A stretch of 58,692 bases of DNA from Aphodoplasma sp045592745 (GTDB lineage Bacteria > Bacillota > Clostridia > UBA1381 > UMGS1253), in NCBI GenBank assembly GCA_045592745.1, contig JAZNVH010000015.1:1-58692 (forward strand), in the 5' to 3' direction. Positions 16,216-25,385 of the stretch are shown here, one piece after another (the first letter of the stretch is position 1; each line of letters opens with the position of its first letter). A program made the position numbers and the translations under genes. The notes under the pieces were generated by a model. The model did not search any database. It was not told the DNA's origin and worked only from the letters and a program-made list of their open reading frames with translations.

Positions 16216-19005
16216 ATGGCATTTGATGCAAGGGATTTTAAAAATGCAAGAGAGGTTGATTATAACAAAGGTAAAGGCACAAAAAAGCTCGTATGGATAT
16301 TATTGGCGATAATTGCAGCGATTGCTTTTATTGCTGTGATGTCAATAATGGTAAACTATATAGAAATCAAGGAAATCGGTTCTGAGTATGTGAGTACTTT
16401 TATTACAAATATAAAAGTGCGCCTTATAGCTCAGATGGTAAGCTTCTTAATTGTATTTATTGTATTTATGATAAACAATTTTGTGCTTAGGCGCATTTTA
16501 ATTAAAGAGAACGCTGATTTATCCTTTGTATCAAAAATTGTACCTATGGTGCTTTTGACGTTTGTGATAGCACTTGTTGCAAGCTCTTTTATAAGTGATA
16601 ACGTTTACAGCAGATTTTTATCGTTTGCGAACTCCACGCCCTTTAACAGAACTGACCCTGTATTTTTTCAGGATATAGGATATTATATTTTTATACGTCC
16701 GTTTATGGCTTCGCTTATTGACAGTATAAAGGTAATTTTGATTATTCAGACTGTATATACCGCGATTATATATCTGTTTTTGAATATGCGAAACGGAATT
16801 GAAAATTTTGGCGATGTTTTGAAAAATAAGAGCATTGTTACACACAATATTGTAAATGTGCTTTTGCTGTTTATAAGCATAGCTATGTCATTTAAATATA
16901 ATGCTGAAGAAATTTTGTATGGGAATTTCGGAGAGCTTTCGGGAGCGGGTTATACAGACATACAGATATGGACAAAGTATTATAATATTGCGCCGTATCT
17001 TCTTTTAGCGGTGGTTATAGCTACGGTATTTTTCCTTCTTCGCGGGAAAATAAAGGCGGGCATAATCAGCGTGCTTGTATTTCCTGCAACGTGGCTTGTT
17101 ACGTGCGTTATTGCTCTTGGAGTGCAGACGCTTGTTGTTGCGCCAAATGATGTTGCTGTTGAGGCACCAAACATTGAAAATAATATATATATGACACGCG
17201 AAGCGTATGGACTTGACAAAATAATTGAGCAGGATTTTCCTGTTGAAAATACCTTGTCAATGAAGGATATTGAAGGAAATGCCGAAACGGTTGATAATAT
17301 AAGAATTATTGATTATAATGCCAATGTTACGGCTATGAATAAGCTTCAGGGAATTAAGCCTTATTACACATTTAAAAGCGCAGATGTAGTATCTTATGAT
17401 GTTAACGGAAAGCCTACAGCGGTTGCAATTGGTGCGCGTGAGCTTGATACAGAAAAGCTTTCTTCGCAGGCGAGTGACACATATCTTAATAAGACATATA
17501 AATATACACACGGTTATGGTGTGGCGGTAAATCCTATGAACACAGTAACAAAGGAAGGACAGCCCGAATACATTGTGCGCGATATTCCTATGGTTTCTGA
17601 TTCTGGCATAGTAAACGTTACGCAGCCGAGAATTTATTATGGTGAGTTTACAAATAATCACGTCATTGTCAATACGAAGCTAAAGGAAATTGATTACTCC
17701 GAGGGACAAAAGAATATGGAGTTTTCGTATGATGGTGAGGGCGGTATAAAGCTAAACTGGTTTAACAGGATGTTGTTTTCGTTTATAAAAGGTGACTACA
17801 AAATGTTTGTGTCAAATCAGATTACCTCCGAGAGTAAAATACTCGCAAACAGAAACGTGGTTGAGCGTGTAAAAAAAGTTGCACCGTTTTTTGAGTATGA
17901 TGAAAATCCGTATATACTGATTGATGATTCAGGGCGTTTAAAATGGATAATAGATGCGTATGCAGTGTCCGAGTATTATCCCTATGCTCAAAAATATGAT
18001 AAGATTAATTATATTCGCAACAGTGTAAAAGTAGTTGTAGATGCATATGACGGCAGTGTGAAATTTTATATTGTAGATGAAACAGACCCTATTGCGATGA
18101 CGTATAAAAAAATATATCCGGATATGTTCGCGAAGGAGCCACTTCCAGAAGATTTAAAGCGTCATATACGTTATCCTGAAAGACTGTTTAAAATCCAGGC
18201 AGAAATGTATAAGCAGTATCATATTACTGACGCACACGTTTTTTATAATAAAAGTGATGTGTGGGATATTGCGAGAGAAAAATATGCCAAAAATGAAGGA
18301 CAGTACATTGAGCCGTATTATAATATGATGAAAATTACGGGCTTTGATGAAAAGGGAGAGAGCCTTCTTTTGACAATGCCGTTTACAATACAAAACAAGG
18401 ATTATATCAGCAGCTGGCTTGCGGCGGGTTCTGATGATAAATATTACGGAAAGCTTATTCTTTATCGATTTACAAATGCCGAGAAAAACTCATACGGAAC
18501 AATGCAGATGGAAAACAGAATTGATAATGACCCTGCAATATCAAGTCAAATAACACTTTGGGGACAGGGTGGTTCGTCGGTTGTTCGCGGAAATATGATA
18601 ATGGTTCCGATAAAGGATTCACTTTTGTATATAGAGCCGTTATATATAACAACACAGAACTCAGCGTCGTTTCCCGAGCTTAAACGCATTATTGTAGCAT
18701 ATAAAGAAAAAATCGTAATGGAAAACACGCTCGAAGAGTGTTTTAGGAAATTATTTGAAAATGCTGATGAGGAGCAGGAGATTACAGAAAACATAGCAGT
18801 AGAAGATAATCTTCTTGAACCGTCTGACTATACAAGTGAGCAAAATCAAGCAGAAACAGAGGCAATACTTAAAAATATTGTAAACCTGTATGAAAGCTAC
18901 AAAAAATATAATGCTCAAAACGACTATGAAAATGCAGGAAAGGTTATGCGTGATATAGACGTATATCTTTCAAGAGCAAATGAATTGTTTGAAAATCAAG
19001 AATAA
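16216..19005 (+). CDS. UPF0182 family membrane protein, about 929 aa
   Basis: A long protein with about seven membrane segments in the first 300 residues (first LVWILLAIIAAIAFIAVMS), then a large extracytoplasmic domain with NDVAVEAPNIENNIYMTREAYGLD and HGYGVAVNP, both typical of UPF0182. It ends in a Gln/Glu-rich helix tail. The family function is unknown. The reading frame opens at a GTG at 16204, but AGGGTGG there is the ribosome binding site, so I prefer ATG 16216 (ATG 16210 is also possible). It is the last gene of the smc-ftsY run and ends at a bidirectional terminator. Confidence 0.9.
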   Translation: MAFDARDFKNAREVDYNKGKGTKKLVWILLAIIAAIAFIAVMSIMVNYIEIKEIGSEYVSTFITNIKVRLIAQMVSFLIVFIVFMINNFVLRRILIKENADLSFVSKIVPMVLLTFVIALVASSFISDNVYSRFLSFANSTPFNRTDPVFFQDIGYYIFIRPFMASLIDSIKVILIIQTVYTAIIYLFLNMRNGIENFGDVLKNKSIVTHNIVNVLLLFISIAMSFKYNAEEILYGNFGELSGAGYTDIQIWTKYYNIAPYLLLAVVIATVFFLLRGKIKAGIISVLVFPATWLVTCVIALGVQTLVVAPNDVAVEAPNIENNIYMTREAYGLDKIIEQDFPVENTLSMKDIEGNAETVDNIRIIDYNANVTAMNKLQGIKPYYTFKSADVVSYDVNGKPTAVAIGARELDTEKLSSQASDTYLNKTYKYTHGYGVAVNPMNTVTKEGQPEYIVRDIPMVSDSGIVNVTQPRIYYGEFTNNHVIVNTKLKEIDYSEGQKNMEFSYDGEGGIKLNWFNRMLFSFIKGDYKMFVSNQITSESKILANRNVVERVKKVAPFFEYDENPYILIDDSGRLKWIIDAYAVSEYYPYAQKYDKINYIRNSVKVVVDAYDGSVKFYIVDETDPIAMTYKKIYPDMFAKEPLPEDLKRHIRYPERLFKIQAEMYKQYHITDAHVFYNKSDVWDIAREKYAKNEGQYIEPYYNMMKITGFDEKGESLLLTMPFTIQNKDYISSWLAAGSDDKYYGKLILYRFTNAEKNSYGTMQMENRIDNDPAISSQITLWGQGGSSVVRGNMIMVPIKDSLLYIEPLYITTQNSASFPELKRIIVAYKEKIVMENTLEECFRKLFENADEEQEITENIAVEDNLLEPSDYTSEQNQAETEAILKNIVNLYESYKKYNAQNDYENAGKVMRDIDVYLSRANELFENQE

Positions 19006-19026
19006 AGATATCTGCTAAACAAAAAA

Positions 19027-19056
19027 ATGCAGCAAGACAATCTTGCTGCATTTTTT
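19027..19056. terminator. Bidirectional terminator
   Basis: ATGCAGCAAGA (19027-19037) and TCTTGCTGCAT (19041-19051) form an 11-bp stem with loop CAA, flanked by A7 on the left and T6 on the right. It can end both the UPF0182 transcript and the convergent gene whose stop is at 19055. Confidence 0.9.
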
Positions 19057-21487
19057 AATGCTCGGCTTTAATTTGTTTTATTCTGTCTATCATATCAGCG
19101 CTAAGCTCGTTTGCCGCTTCTATATTGTAGCCCTCGCTTATGATATTTACCGCCGATAATGTGCTGTCCGGTACAACAAGGACCCAGCCTCTTTCATCAA
19201 ATATTTTAATACCTTCGGTAAGGTCTGTTTCATATCCTTCAAACTCTTCTATGAGCTTTTTGATTATGCTGCCTTTTTCACTATGAACGCACTCAACCTT
19301 ATCATAGGTTAAAAAGTAGTCTGCGGCTTGGTTTGATATGGAAGAAAGAGTCTGATTTTGATTTGAAAGGAAAACGAGCAAATGCACAAGTGAGCCTATT
19401 GCATCAAAATGAAGAATAAACTGCTGTGTGCAGTTGTTTTTGCTTATTTCTTTCATAAAGTCATTGTTTTCAATTTTGGCATATACAATATCTTTATTAT
19501 ATTTTTTTGCGAGTTTGTTAAGCACATTGGGGGCTGATACAGGTATAACGATTTTATCCTGATGGCAACTTTGGAGTGCAATTATAATATTTGTAACAAG
19601 AACGCCCCATCTATCAAGGATTCGCCCTTTTTCATCTGCAAGTATTAAATTTTCACATTCATCATCTATTGAAGCACCTAACAGAAATCCTTCGTTTTTT
19701 ACACGCTCTGCTAAAATGTGCATAGTCTCGGAGGAAGGGGATAGAACTTGATGGTTTGTTATTGTTACCCTGACGCCAAGCTGTGAGAAAATTCTTGTTA
19801 TTATTTTTTCGGCTTCTTTGTTTTGGATGTTTACAAGGATTTTTTTGTCAATTTTTTTGTTTTGGTCGTGTTTTGCAATGTCTTTAATATAAAGCTCTTT
19901 ATAATTTTTAATATTAACACTGTCTTTTATATTTGCACATGCGCAGCGCACAAAATCTTCGCGCTCAAATATTTTTTCGAGCTTGCGTTGTTGTTTTATG
20001 TCTATATCGCACCCGTCTGAGTCCATAATAGTGATACTTACGTTATTAACTTTCTGGTTTGATAAGGCGTTTATGTGTATGCCTGCCGCAAGCTTGTAAA
20101 AACGAATGCCAAAACGAGTTGTGCTGCAAGGTTGTGTGCCAAACTCATATACTGTGCAGCCGCAGGACATAAGTGCTGCTCCAAAGGAACGGCAAAGCAT
20201 ATTGGCACCTGCATCTCCGCAATAGCTTATAGCGACACGAGCACCATTTAGCATTGTGCCAAACGAGCTTGCGATGCGCGAAACTGATTCGCATGTTATA
20301 TCTGCGCCGATTTCACCGCGTATTTTGCCGTCTTTAAAAAGAGTTTTTTTATGCTTGCTTTCCCATACAAGATTTGTATGAACCTTGCTGTGAGGCTCAA
20401 CAATTTTATTCGGCCATAGTTTTATTGATGGTTTTATAATGCTTTCTTCACCGATAGTACACATGTCACCTATAACGGATTGCTCAAAAACGCATACAGA
20501 TGGTTTTATAATTGTTTTTTCGCCAACTACACAGCCACGCAATTGTGAAAATGCTCCTATGTGAGAATTTGCACCTACAATACTTTTTTTTATATTTGCA
20601 TATTTTTCTATGTGTGCACCGCTTTCGATAACACAGCCACCGCTTATATGTGCACCTTCGCTTATGTGCACATTATCTCCAACGTATAAGGGAGCGCACA
20701 AATCTGCACCAGGTTCTATTGAAACATTTTCGCCTATATAAATTTGCTCACAGACCTGTTTTGATGAAGGGGTTATATCGACTTTTTTTGTAAGCATATC
20801 ATGTTGACAGGACATATATGAAAAGATATCGCCTATATCACACCAATAGCCATTTGCACAATAGCCGTAAAGAGATTTTTTTTCGTGTAAAAGTTTTGGA
20901 AACAGGTCTAATGAAAAATCGCATACCTTCATATTTGGCGCCAAATCAAAAATTTCGGGTTCAAGAATGTATATGCCTGTATTTACGGTGTCGCTCACCA
21001 CGCCATCCCAGTCAGGTTTTTCAACAAAATGAAGAATTTTTCCGTTTTTGTCTGTAACCACTACTCCGCGTTCGAGAGGGGCATCTGACTTTTTTAAAAC
21101 GAGCGTTGCTAAAGATGAGTTCTTTTTGTGAAATTCTACAGCATCGCTTATGTCAATGTCTGTGAGAGAATCACCGCCTATTACGAGAAAAGTATCATCA
21201 ACAAAAGAAAGCGCGTTTTTTATGCTCCCTGCAGTTCCCATAGGTGAGCGTTCTACAAAATACGAGATACAAACACCAAACTCACTGCCGTCACCAAAGT
21301 AATCTATGATTTCTCTTGACAGATAGTGTGTGGTAATGCCTATATCAGTAATTTGATATTTTTTTAAAAGTGAAATTGTATACTCGATTACAGGTTTGTC
21401 AAGAAGGCGGACCATAGGCTTTGGGCGTGTGCAGGTAAGTGGACGTAATCCGCTGCCTTCTCCACCAGCCATGATTATTGCTTTCAT
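19055..21487 (-). CDS. Nucleotidyltransferase / phosphomannomutase-like fusion, 810 aa
   Basis: Residues 1-235 are a nucleotidyltransferase domain (MKAIIMAGGEGSGLRPLT, RPKPM, then GGDSLTDID), 245-375 a left-handed beta-helix of hexapeptide repeats, and 395-810 a phosphohexomutase-like domain. Such fusions are annotated as mannose-1-phosphate guanylyltransferase/phosphomannomutase. Two key sites are changed: the usual GGEGxRL loop is GGEGSGL, so the catalytic Arg is Gly13, and the phosphoserine loop (TASHNP in active mutases) aligns with NALSNQ around 473-478, with Leu475 in place of Ser. The mutase half is thus probably not catalytic, and the transferase may be altered. It is monocistronic and ends at the 19027-19056 terminator. 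Confidence 0.8.
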   Translation of the reverse strand: MKAIIMAGGEGSGLRPLTCTRPKPMVRLLDKPVIEYTISLLKKYQITDIGITTHYLSREIIDYFGDGSEFGVCISYFVERSPMGTAGSIKNALSFVDDTFLVIGGDSLTDIDISDAVEFHKKNSSLATLVLKKSDAPLERGVVVTDKNGKILHFVEKPDWDGVVSDTVNTGIYILEPEIFDLAPNMKVCDFSLDLFPKLLHEKKSLYGYCANGYWCDIGDIFSYMSCQHDMLTKKVDITPSSKQVCEQIYIGENVSIEPGADLCAPLYVGDNVHISEGAHISGGCVIESGAHIEKYANIKKSIVGANSHIGAFSQLRGCVVGEKTIIKPSVCVFEQSVIGDMCTIGEESIIKPSIKLWPNKIVEPHSKVHTNLVWESKHKKTLFKDGKIRGEIGADITCESVSRIASSFGTMLNGARVAISYCGDAGANMLCRSFGAALMSCGCTVYEFGTQPCSTTRFGIRFYKLAAGIHINALSNQKVNNVSITIMDSDGCDIDIKQQRKLEKIFEREDFVRCACANIKDSVNIKNYKELYIKDIAKHDQNKKIDKKILVNIQNKEAEKIITRIFSQLGVRVTITNHQVLSPSSETMHILAERVKNEGFLLGASIDDECENLILADEKGRILDRWGVLVTNIIIALQSCHQDKIVIPVSAPNVLNKLAKKYNKDIVYAKIENNDFMKEISKNNCTQQFILHFDAIGSLVHLLVFLSNQNQTLSSISNQAADYFLTYDKVECVHSEKGSIIKKLIEEFEGYETDLTEGIKIFDERGWVLVVPDSTLSAVNIISEGYNIEAANELSADMIDRIKQIKAEH

Positions 21488-21645
21488 AGATATCTTCCTC
21501 GCTTTGTCAGTATTGTTTTTTGCGTTTCCCGATTATTATTTGTCCTAATTTGAATGATTATTCACCGCCGTTACTGGTATACGTAATATTTTTATAAAAA
21601 AATTAATATAAATATAGTAATTTGTCGTGAAAGGATTAAAAAAAT

Positions 21646-22824
21646 ATGCGCACAAGGAAAAAAAGACGTAGAGTAAGAGCGCTGATACTAAACAGGACAT
21701 GCGTATATATGTGTGTGATATTATTTGCAGTAATAACGATTTTATATTTTGCAGCAAGTGCGTCTGTAACATTGATGAATGCTCTGTCGCAGACGCAGCA
21801 GAGCATGATTGTAAATGCATGCATAAAAAATGTAATGCCAAACTTAGTAAACGATGAGCAAGAAAAGCTTTTATATGCCATTTTTTGTGAGATTGCAGGC
21901 TTTGATATAAAAAAACCACAAACAATTTTATATAGTCAGCTAAGCCATATAAAAATAGCGCAGGTGGTTGATGAACAAAGCAAAGCAGCACAAAGAACAC
22001 AGGAGAATAAAGAAGATGAAAAGACAGATAATGATGAGCAAAATTATCCTATTGCTCAAACAAGCAGTGTTGTAGGCTCTTTTTCAGGGAGCGGCAAAAA
22101 CAAATCAGTTTATATAAATAATGAAACGAGTTTTGAAATAGATATAAATGAGTTTCTTGAAGAAAAAATTTCTATTACAAAAAAAGACGGGCCACTGGTG
22201 CTTATAGTACATACACATACAACTGAGAGCTATACACCTTCGGGAAAACAGACTTATTCGCCAAACGAAAGTACACGAACACAGGATAAAAACTATAATG
22301 TTGTCAGGGTGGGCGAGGTGATAAAGGAAGAGCTTATCAAGGGAGGGATAAATACAATTCATGATACGAGTATAAATGATTATCCTTCATATAACGGCTC
22401 ATATAAAAAGACGCTCGGCATAATAGAGGATTATCTTAAAAAATATCCGTCAATACAAGTGGTTTTGGATGTGCACCGTGACGGTATGACAAAACAAGAC
22501 GGAACAAAGATGAAGGTTTGTGCCGAGGTTGATGGCGAAAAGACGGCGCAGGTAATGGTTCTTTGCGGAAGCAGCGAAGGAGGCCTCAAACACGAAAACT
22601 GGCGGGAAAATTTAAAGCTTGGGCTTAGAATACAACAAGAGCTTGCAAATAAATATCCCGCGCTTGCAAGACCGTTGCAACTTGTGAAAGAAAGATATAA
22701 TCAGCACGCAACAAAAGGTTCTTTGATACTCGAGGTTGGAACGGACGGAAATACGCTTGAGGAGGCGCTTTTGTGCGCAAAATATACAGCCCGTGCAATT
22801 GCAAATGTGCTGGGGAATTTATAA
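21646..22824 (+). CDS. spoIIP: Stage II sporulation protein P, 392 aa
   Basis: SpoIIP is an amidase/endopeptidase that, with SpoIID and SpoIIM, removes septal peptidoglycan during engulfment. A basic start (MRTRKKRRRVR) and one membrane segment (about 17-40) anchor it; a low-complexity linker (110-150) follows, then the SpoIIP domain with VHTHTTESY (H189, H191, E194), TRTQDKNYNVVRVGE, DVHRDG and RYNQHATKGSLILEVGTDGN. All signature residues are present. AAAGGA lies upstream of ATG 21646. It stands alone without gpr, which often precedes it. Expression in the mother cell (sigma-E) is expected; I did not find a clean promoter match. Confidence 0.95.
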   Translation: MRTRKKRRRVRALILNRTCVYMCVILFAVITILYFAASASVTLMNALSQTQQSMIVNACIKNVMPNLVNDEQEKLLYAIFCEIAGFDIKKPQTILYSQLSHIKIAQVVDEQSKAAQRTQENKEDEKTDNDEQNYPIAQTSSVVGSFSGSGKNKSVYINNETSFEIDINEFLEEKISITKKDGPLVLIVHTHTTESYTPSGKQTYSPNESTRTQDKNYNVVRVGEVIKEELIKGGINTIHDTSINDYPSYNGSYKKTLGIIEDYLKKYPSIQVVLDVHRDGMTKQDGTKMKVCAEVDGEKTAQVMVLCGSSEGGLKHENWRENLKLGLRIQQELANKYPALARPLQLVKERYNQHATKGSLILEVGTDGNTLEEALLCAKYTARAIANVLGNL

Positions 22825-22830
22825 AGAATA

Positions 22831-22873
22831 AGCCACCTGTCGATATGCAGCAGGTGGCTGAAAATTAATTATT
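22831..22873. terminator. Terminator between spoIIP and the convergent synthetase gene
   Basis: AGCCACCTG (22831-22839) pairs with CAGGTGGCT (22851-22859). A T-rich stretch follows on the plus strand within the next 20 bases. Confidence 0.65.
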
Positions 22874-24533
22874 TTTTGTTGTCATTTTCTCTTATTTCAA
22901 CACGGCGTATTTTTCCGCTTGTAGTTTTTGGAAGCTCTTTGACAAATTCTACTATACGCGGATACTTATACGGCGCTGTTGCGTGTTTTACATGGTCTTG
23001 CAGTTCGCGGACAAGGGCATCTGACGGCTCGTAATCCTTTGTAAGAACTATCGTTGCCTTTACAACTTGTCCACGGTCGGGGTCAGGGGCTGCTGTAATA
23101 GCACACTCAAGTACTGACGGATGCTCCATAAGAGCACTTTCAACCTCGAAAGGCCCTATTCTGTAGCCTGAGCATTTGATAACGTCGTCTGTGCGTCCTA
23201 CAAACCAGTAGTATCCTTTGCTGTCACGCCATACAATATCGCCTGTGTGATAGAATTTTCCACCGAGTTTTTCCTTTGTAACCTCAGGGTCATTAAGATA
23301 CGCACACACAAGACCGGTGGGCATATACTTGTCTATATCGCGAACAACAAGCTCGCCCTCTTCACCGACATCGCATGAGTTACCATCTTCGTCGATTATG
23401 TCTATATTATATAGAGGCGAAGGTTTTCCCATAGAGCCTGGGTTTGGCTCAAAACCATCAAAGTTTGCAAGCAAAACTGTCGATTCGCTCTGACCAAAGC
23501 CTTCGCACATATGAAGTCCGGTAAGTGATAACCACTTATTATAAACTTCGGGATTGAGCGGCTCTCCTGCTGTACAGCAGTGTGTGATAAAGGACAGGTC
23601 ATATTTTGATAAATCCTCATGGATTAAAAATCTGAAAATTGTAGGCGGTGCACAGAAGGTTGCAGGCTTGTACTTAATAAGTTTTTCAAGCATATTGTGC
23701 GGTACAAACTTGTCCGCATCGTATGCAAAAATTCCTGCGCCCGATACCCACTGACCATAAATTTTTCCCCAGCCAAACTTTGCCCAGCCAGAATCGGATG
23801 CGGTCATGTGAAGCTTGTTATCAATTACCTTCTGCCAGTATTTTGCGGTTACAATGTGGCCAAGCGGATATGTATGATTGTGTGCAACCATTTTTGGCCA
23901 GCCTGATGTACCGCTTGTAAAATATGTAATAAAAATTTCGTCATTGTGTGTTGCGTCTTTACCTGTCGGACGCGGAAAATCCTCGCTGAAGGAATCTAAT
24001 TTTTCATCGAGCGAAATCCAGCCCCCGCGAGCGCCGACTACGGCAATTTTGTGCTCAAGTGTAGGAGTATCTTTTGCTGCAAGCTCTACCTGCTCTGTTA
24101 TATACGGCTCATTTACGGCAACGATTGCCTTCACTCCTGCGGCGTTTACACGATATTTTATATCTTTTGCCGTAAGCTGAAGCGATGCAGGAATCAAAAT
24201 TGCACCGATTTTATGAAGCGCTGTTGCCAAGAACCAATATTCATAGCGCTGACGCATTAAAAACAGTACTTTATCACCTTTGTTTATTCCAAGGTTCTTA
24301 AAAAAGTTTGCAGCTTTACCGCTAAGACGCTTTATATCGTCAAAAGTGAAAATCTTTTCGTTATCGTGATCGTCGCACCATACAAGAGCTATTTTTTCCT
24401 TGTCATATTCTGCCCATGCGTCGACAACGTCATATCCGAAATTGAAATTTTCGGGAATATTCAATTTATAATTTTGTTTAAAGTCCTCATATGAGTCAAA
24501 TTCGACTCTGTCTAAAAATTTATGTAACAGCAT
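22869..24533 (-). CDS. AMP-forming acyl-CoA synthetase, 554 aa
   Basis: An adenylate-forming enzyme that activates a short- or medium-chain carboxylic acid to acyl-CoA. The core motifs are TYFTSGTSGWPKM (phosphate-binding loop), YHTGD, FVGRTDDVIKCSGYRIGPFEVE, and the C-terminal PKTTSGKIRR with the catalytic Lys. The length matches acetyl-CoA synthetase-like enzymes of anaerobes (AcsM/MbcS-type). It follows the XRE-cupin gene by about 30 bases, so the regulator probably controls it. The true acid is not evident. Confidence 0.9.
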   Translation of the reverse strand: MLLHKFLDRVEFDSYEDFKQNYKLNIPENFNFGYDVVDAWAEYDKEKIALVWCDDHDNEKIFTFDDIKRLSGKAANFFKNLGINKGDKVLFLMRQRYEYWFLATALHKIGAILIPASLQLTAKDIKYRVNAAGVKAIVAVNEPYITEQVELAAKDTPTLEHKIAVVGARGGWISLDEKLDSFSEDFPRPTGKDATHNDEIFITYFTSGTSGWPKMVAHNHTYPLGHIVTAKYWQKVIDNKLHMTASDSGWAKFGWGKIYGQWVSGAGIFAYDADKFVPHNMLEKLIKYKPATFCAPPTIFRFLIHEDLSKYDLSFITHCCTAGEPLNPEVYNKWLSLTGLHMCEGFGQSESTVLLANFDGFEPNPGSMGKPSPLYNIDIIDEDGNSCDVGEEGELVVRDIDKYMPTGLVCAYLNDPEVTKEKLGGKFYHTGDIVWRDSKGYYWFVGRTDDVIKCSGYRIGPFEVESALMEHPSVLECAITAAPDPDRGQVVKATIVLTKDYEPSDALVRELQDHVKHATAPYKYPRIVEFVKELPKTTSGKIRRVEIRENDNKK

Positions 24534-24562
24534 TTTTGCACCTCGTCATGTTAATAATTATT

Positions 24563-25114
24563 TTATTGGGATATAACGGTCAAAAATTTTGCCGGTTTTC
24601 CGTTTAGTGCTTTTTGACCATGGGGGAGCATAGGGTCAAAGTATATCGAGTCTCCCTTTTCAAGAACAACTGATTCGTCTCCGAATTTTACCAGGATTGT
24701 GCCTTCGACGACGTAGTTAAATTCCTGTCCCTCGTGGACGACGAGGTCGTGCTCTTTTGCATCTGGCATTACAGTAACCATTAAAGGCTCCATTATTTTA
24801 CCCTTGAACTTATATGCAAGGCTTTCAAAGTGATATCCGGGATAGCGGTCTATGTTTATACCTTTGCCATTTTTTACAGCGCAATAGGTATTAAGCTTTG
24901 GCGATTTTCCTGTCAAGATTTCAGTAAAATCAACTTTGTATTCAGCGGCGAGCTTGTATAACACGCTTATCGGAATATCAAGTCCGCTCTCCTCATAGCT
25001 TTTGTAGGTTTCATAGTCCACACCGACCATTTTTGCGACGGCGTGTCTGCTGTATCCGCATATTTCACGAAGCTCTTTAATTCTGCTTGCTAATTGTTTA
25101 ATTTCTTCTGACAT
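24563..25114 (-). CDS. XRE-family regulator with C-terminal cupin domain, 183 aa
   Basis: Residues 1-65 are an XRE helix-turn-helix (GYSRHAVAKMVGVDYETYKSYE); residues 100-183 are a cupin (HEGQEFNYVVEGTILVKFG, then KGDSIYFDPMLPHG). Such regulators sense a small ligand in the cupin. It is in an operon with the acyl-CoA synthetase immediately downstream, which suggests ligand-dependent control of acid activation. A palindrome at 25137-25149 between its promoter and start could be its own operator. ATG 25114 has GGAGGG about 13 bases upstream. Confidence 0.9.
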   Translation of the reverse strand: MSEEIKQLASRIKELREICGYSRHAVAKMVGVDYETYKSYEESGLDIPISVLYKLAAEYKVDFTEILTGKSPKLNTYCAVKNGKGINIDRYPGYHFESLAYKFKGKIMEPLMVTVMPDAKEHDLVVHEGQEFNYVVEGTILVKFGDESVVLEKGDSIYFDPMLPHGQKALNGKPAKFLTVISQ

Positions 25115-25136
25115 AATATTTCACAATCCCTCCGTA

Positions 25137-25149
25137 TGCCAATATGGCA
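25137..25149. promoter_or_regulatory. Candidate operator of the XRE-cupin/synthetase operon
   Basis: TGCCA-ATA-TGGCA is a perfect 5-bp inverted repeat located between the transcription start of the minus-strand promoter and the regulator start codon, where a repressor could block transcription. Short, so uncertain. Confidence 0.4.
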
Positions 25150-25172
25150 ACTCATATTACTACTATCATAAC

Positions 25173-25201
25173 ATTATACACTAAAAATAAATAAAGTACA
25201 A
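25173..25201 (-). promoter_or_regulatory. Promoter of the XRE-cupin/synthetase operon
   Basis: Minus-strand TTGTAC (25196-25201), 17-base spacer, TATAAT (25173-25178). Confidence 0.6.
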
Positions 25202-25322
25202 GTTTTTTTTAAAGTATAAATTAAAACTGTGTTTTTGCATTATATTTTTATGTAAAAATGCACATTTTTTAATATTTAGTAAAAAAATTTTAATAAAAAA
25301 ATAAAAATTTTGTAATTAAGTG

Positions 25323-25352
25323 TTGTAAAATGGGATTGTTTTGGTATATAAT
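25323..25352 (+). promoter_or_regulatory. Promoter of yifB
   Basis: TTGTAA (25323-25328), 18-base spacer, TATAAT (25347-25352). Because the promoter reaches 25352, the open frame upstream of 25386 cannot all be translated, which supports the GTG start of yifB. Confidence 0.55.
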
Positions 25353-25385
25353 CATTTTATTAGACTAAAAGAGGAGGCGTGGGTT

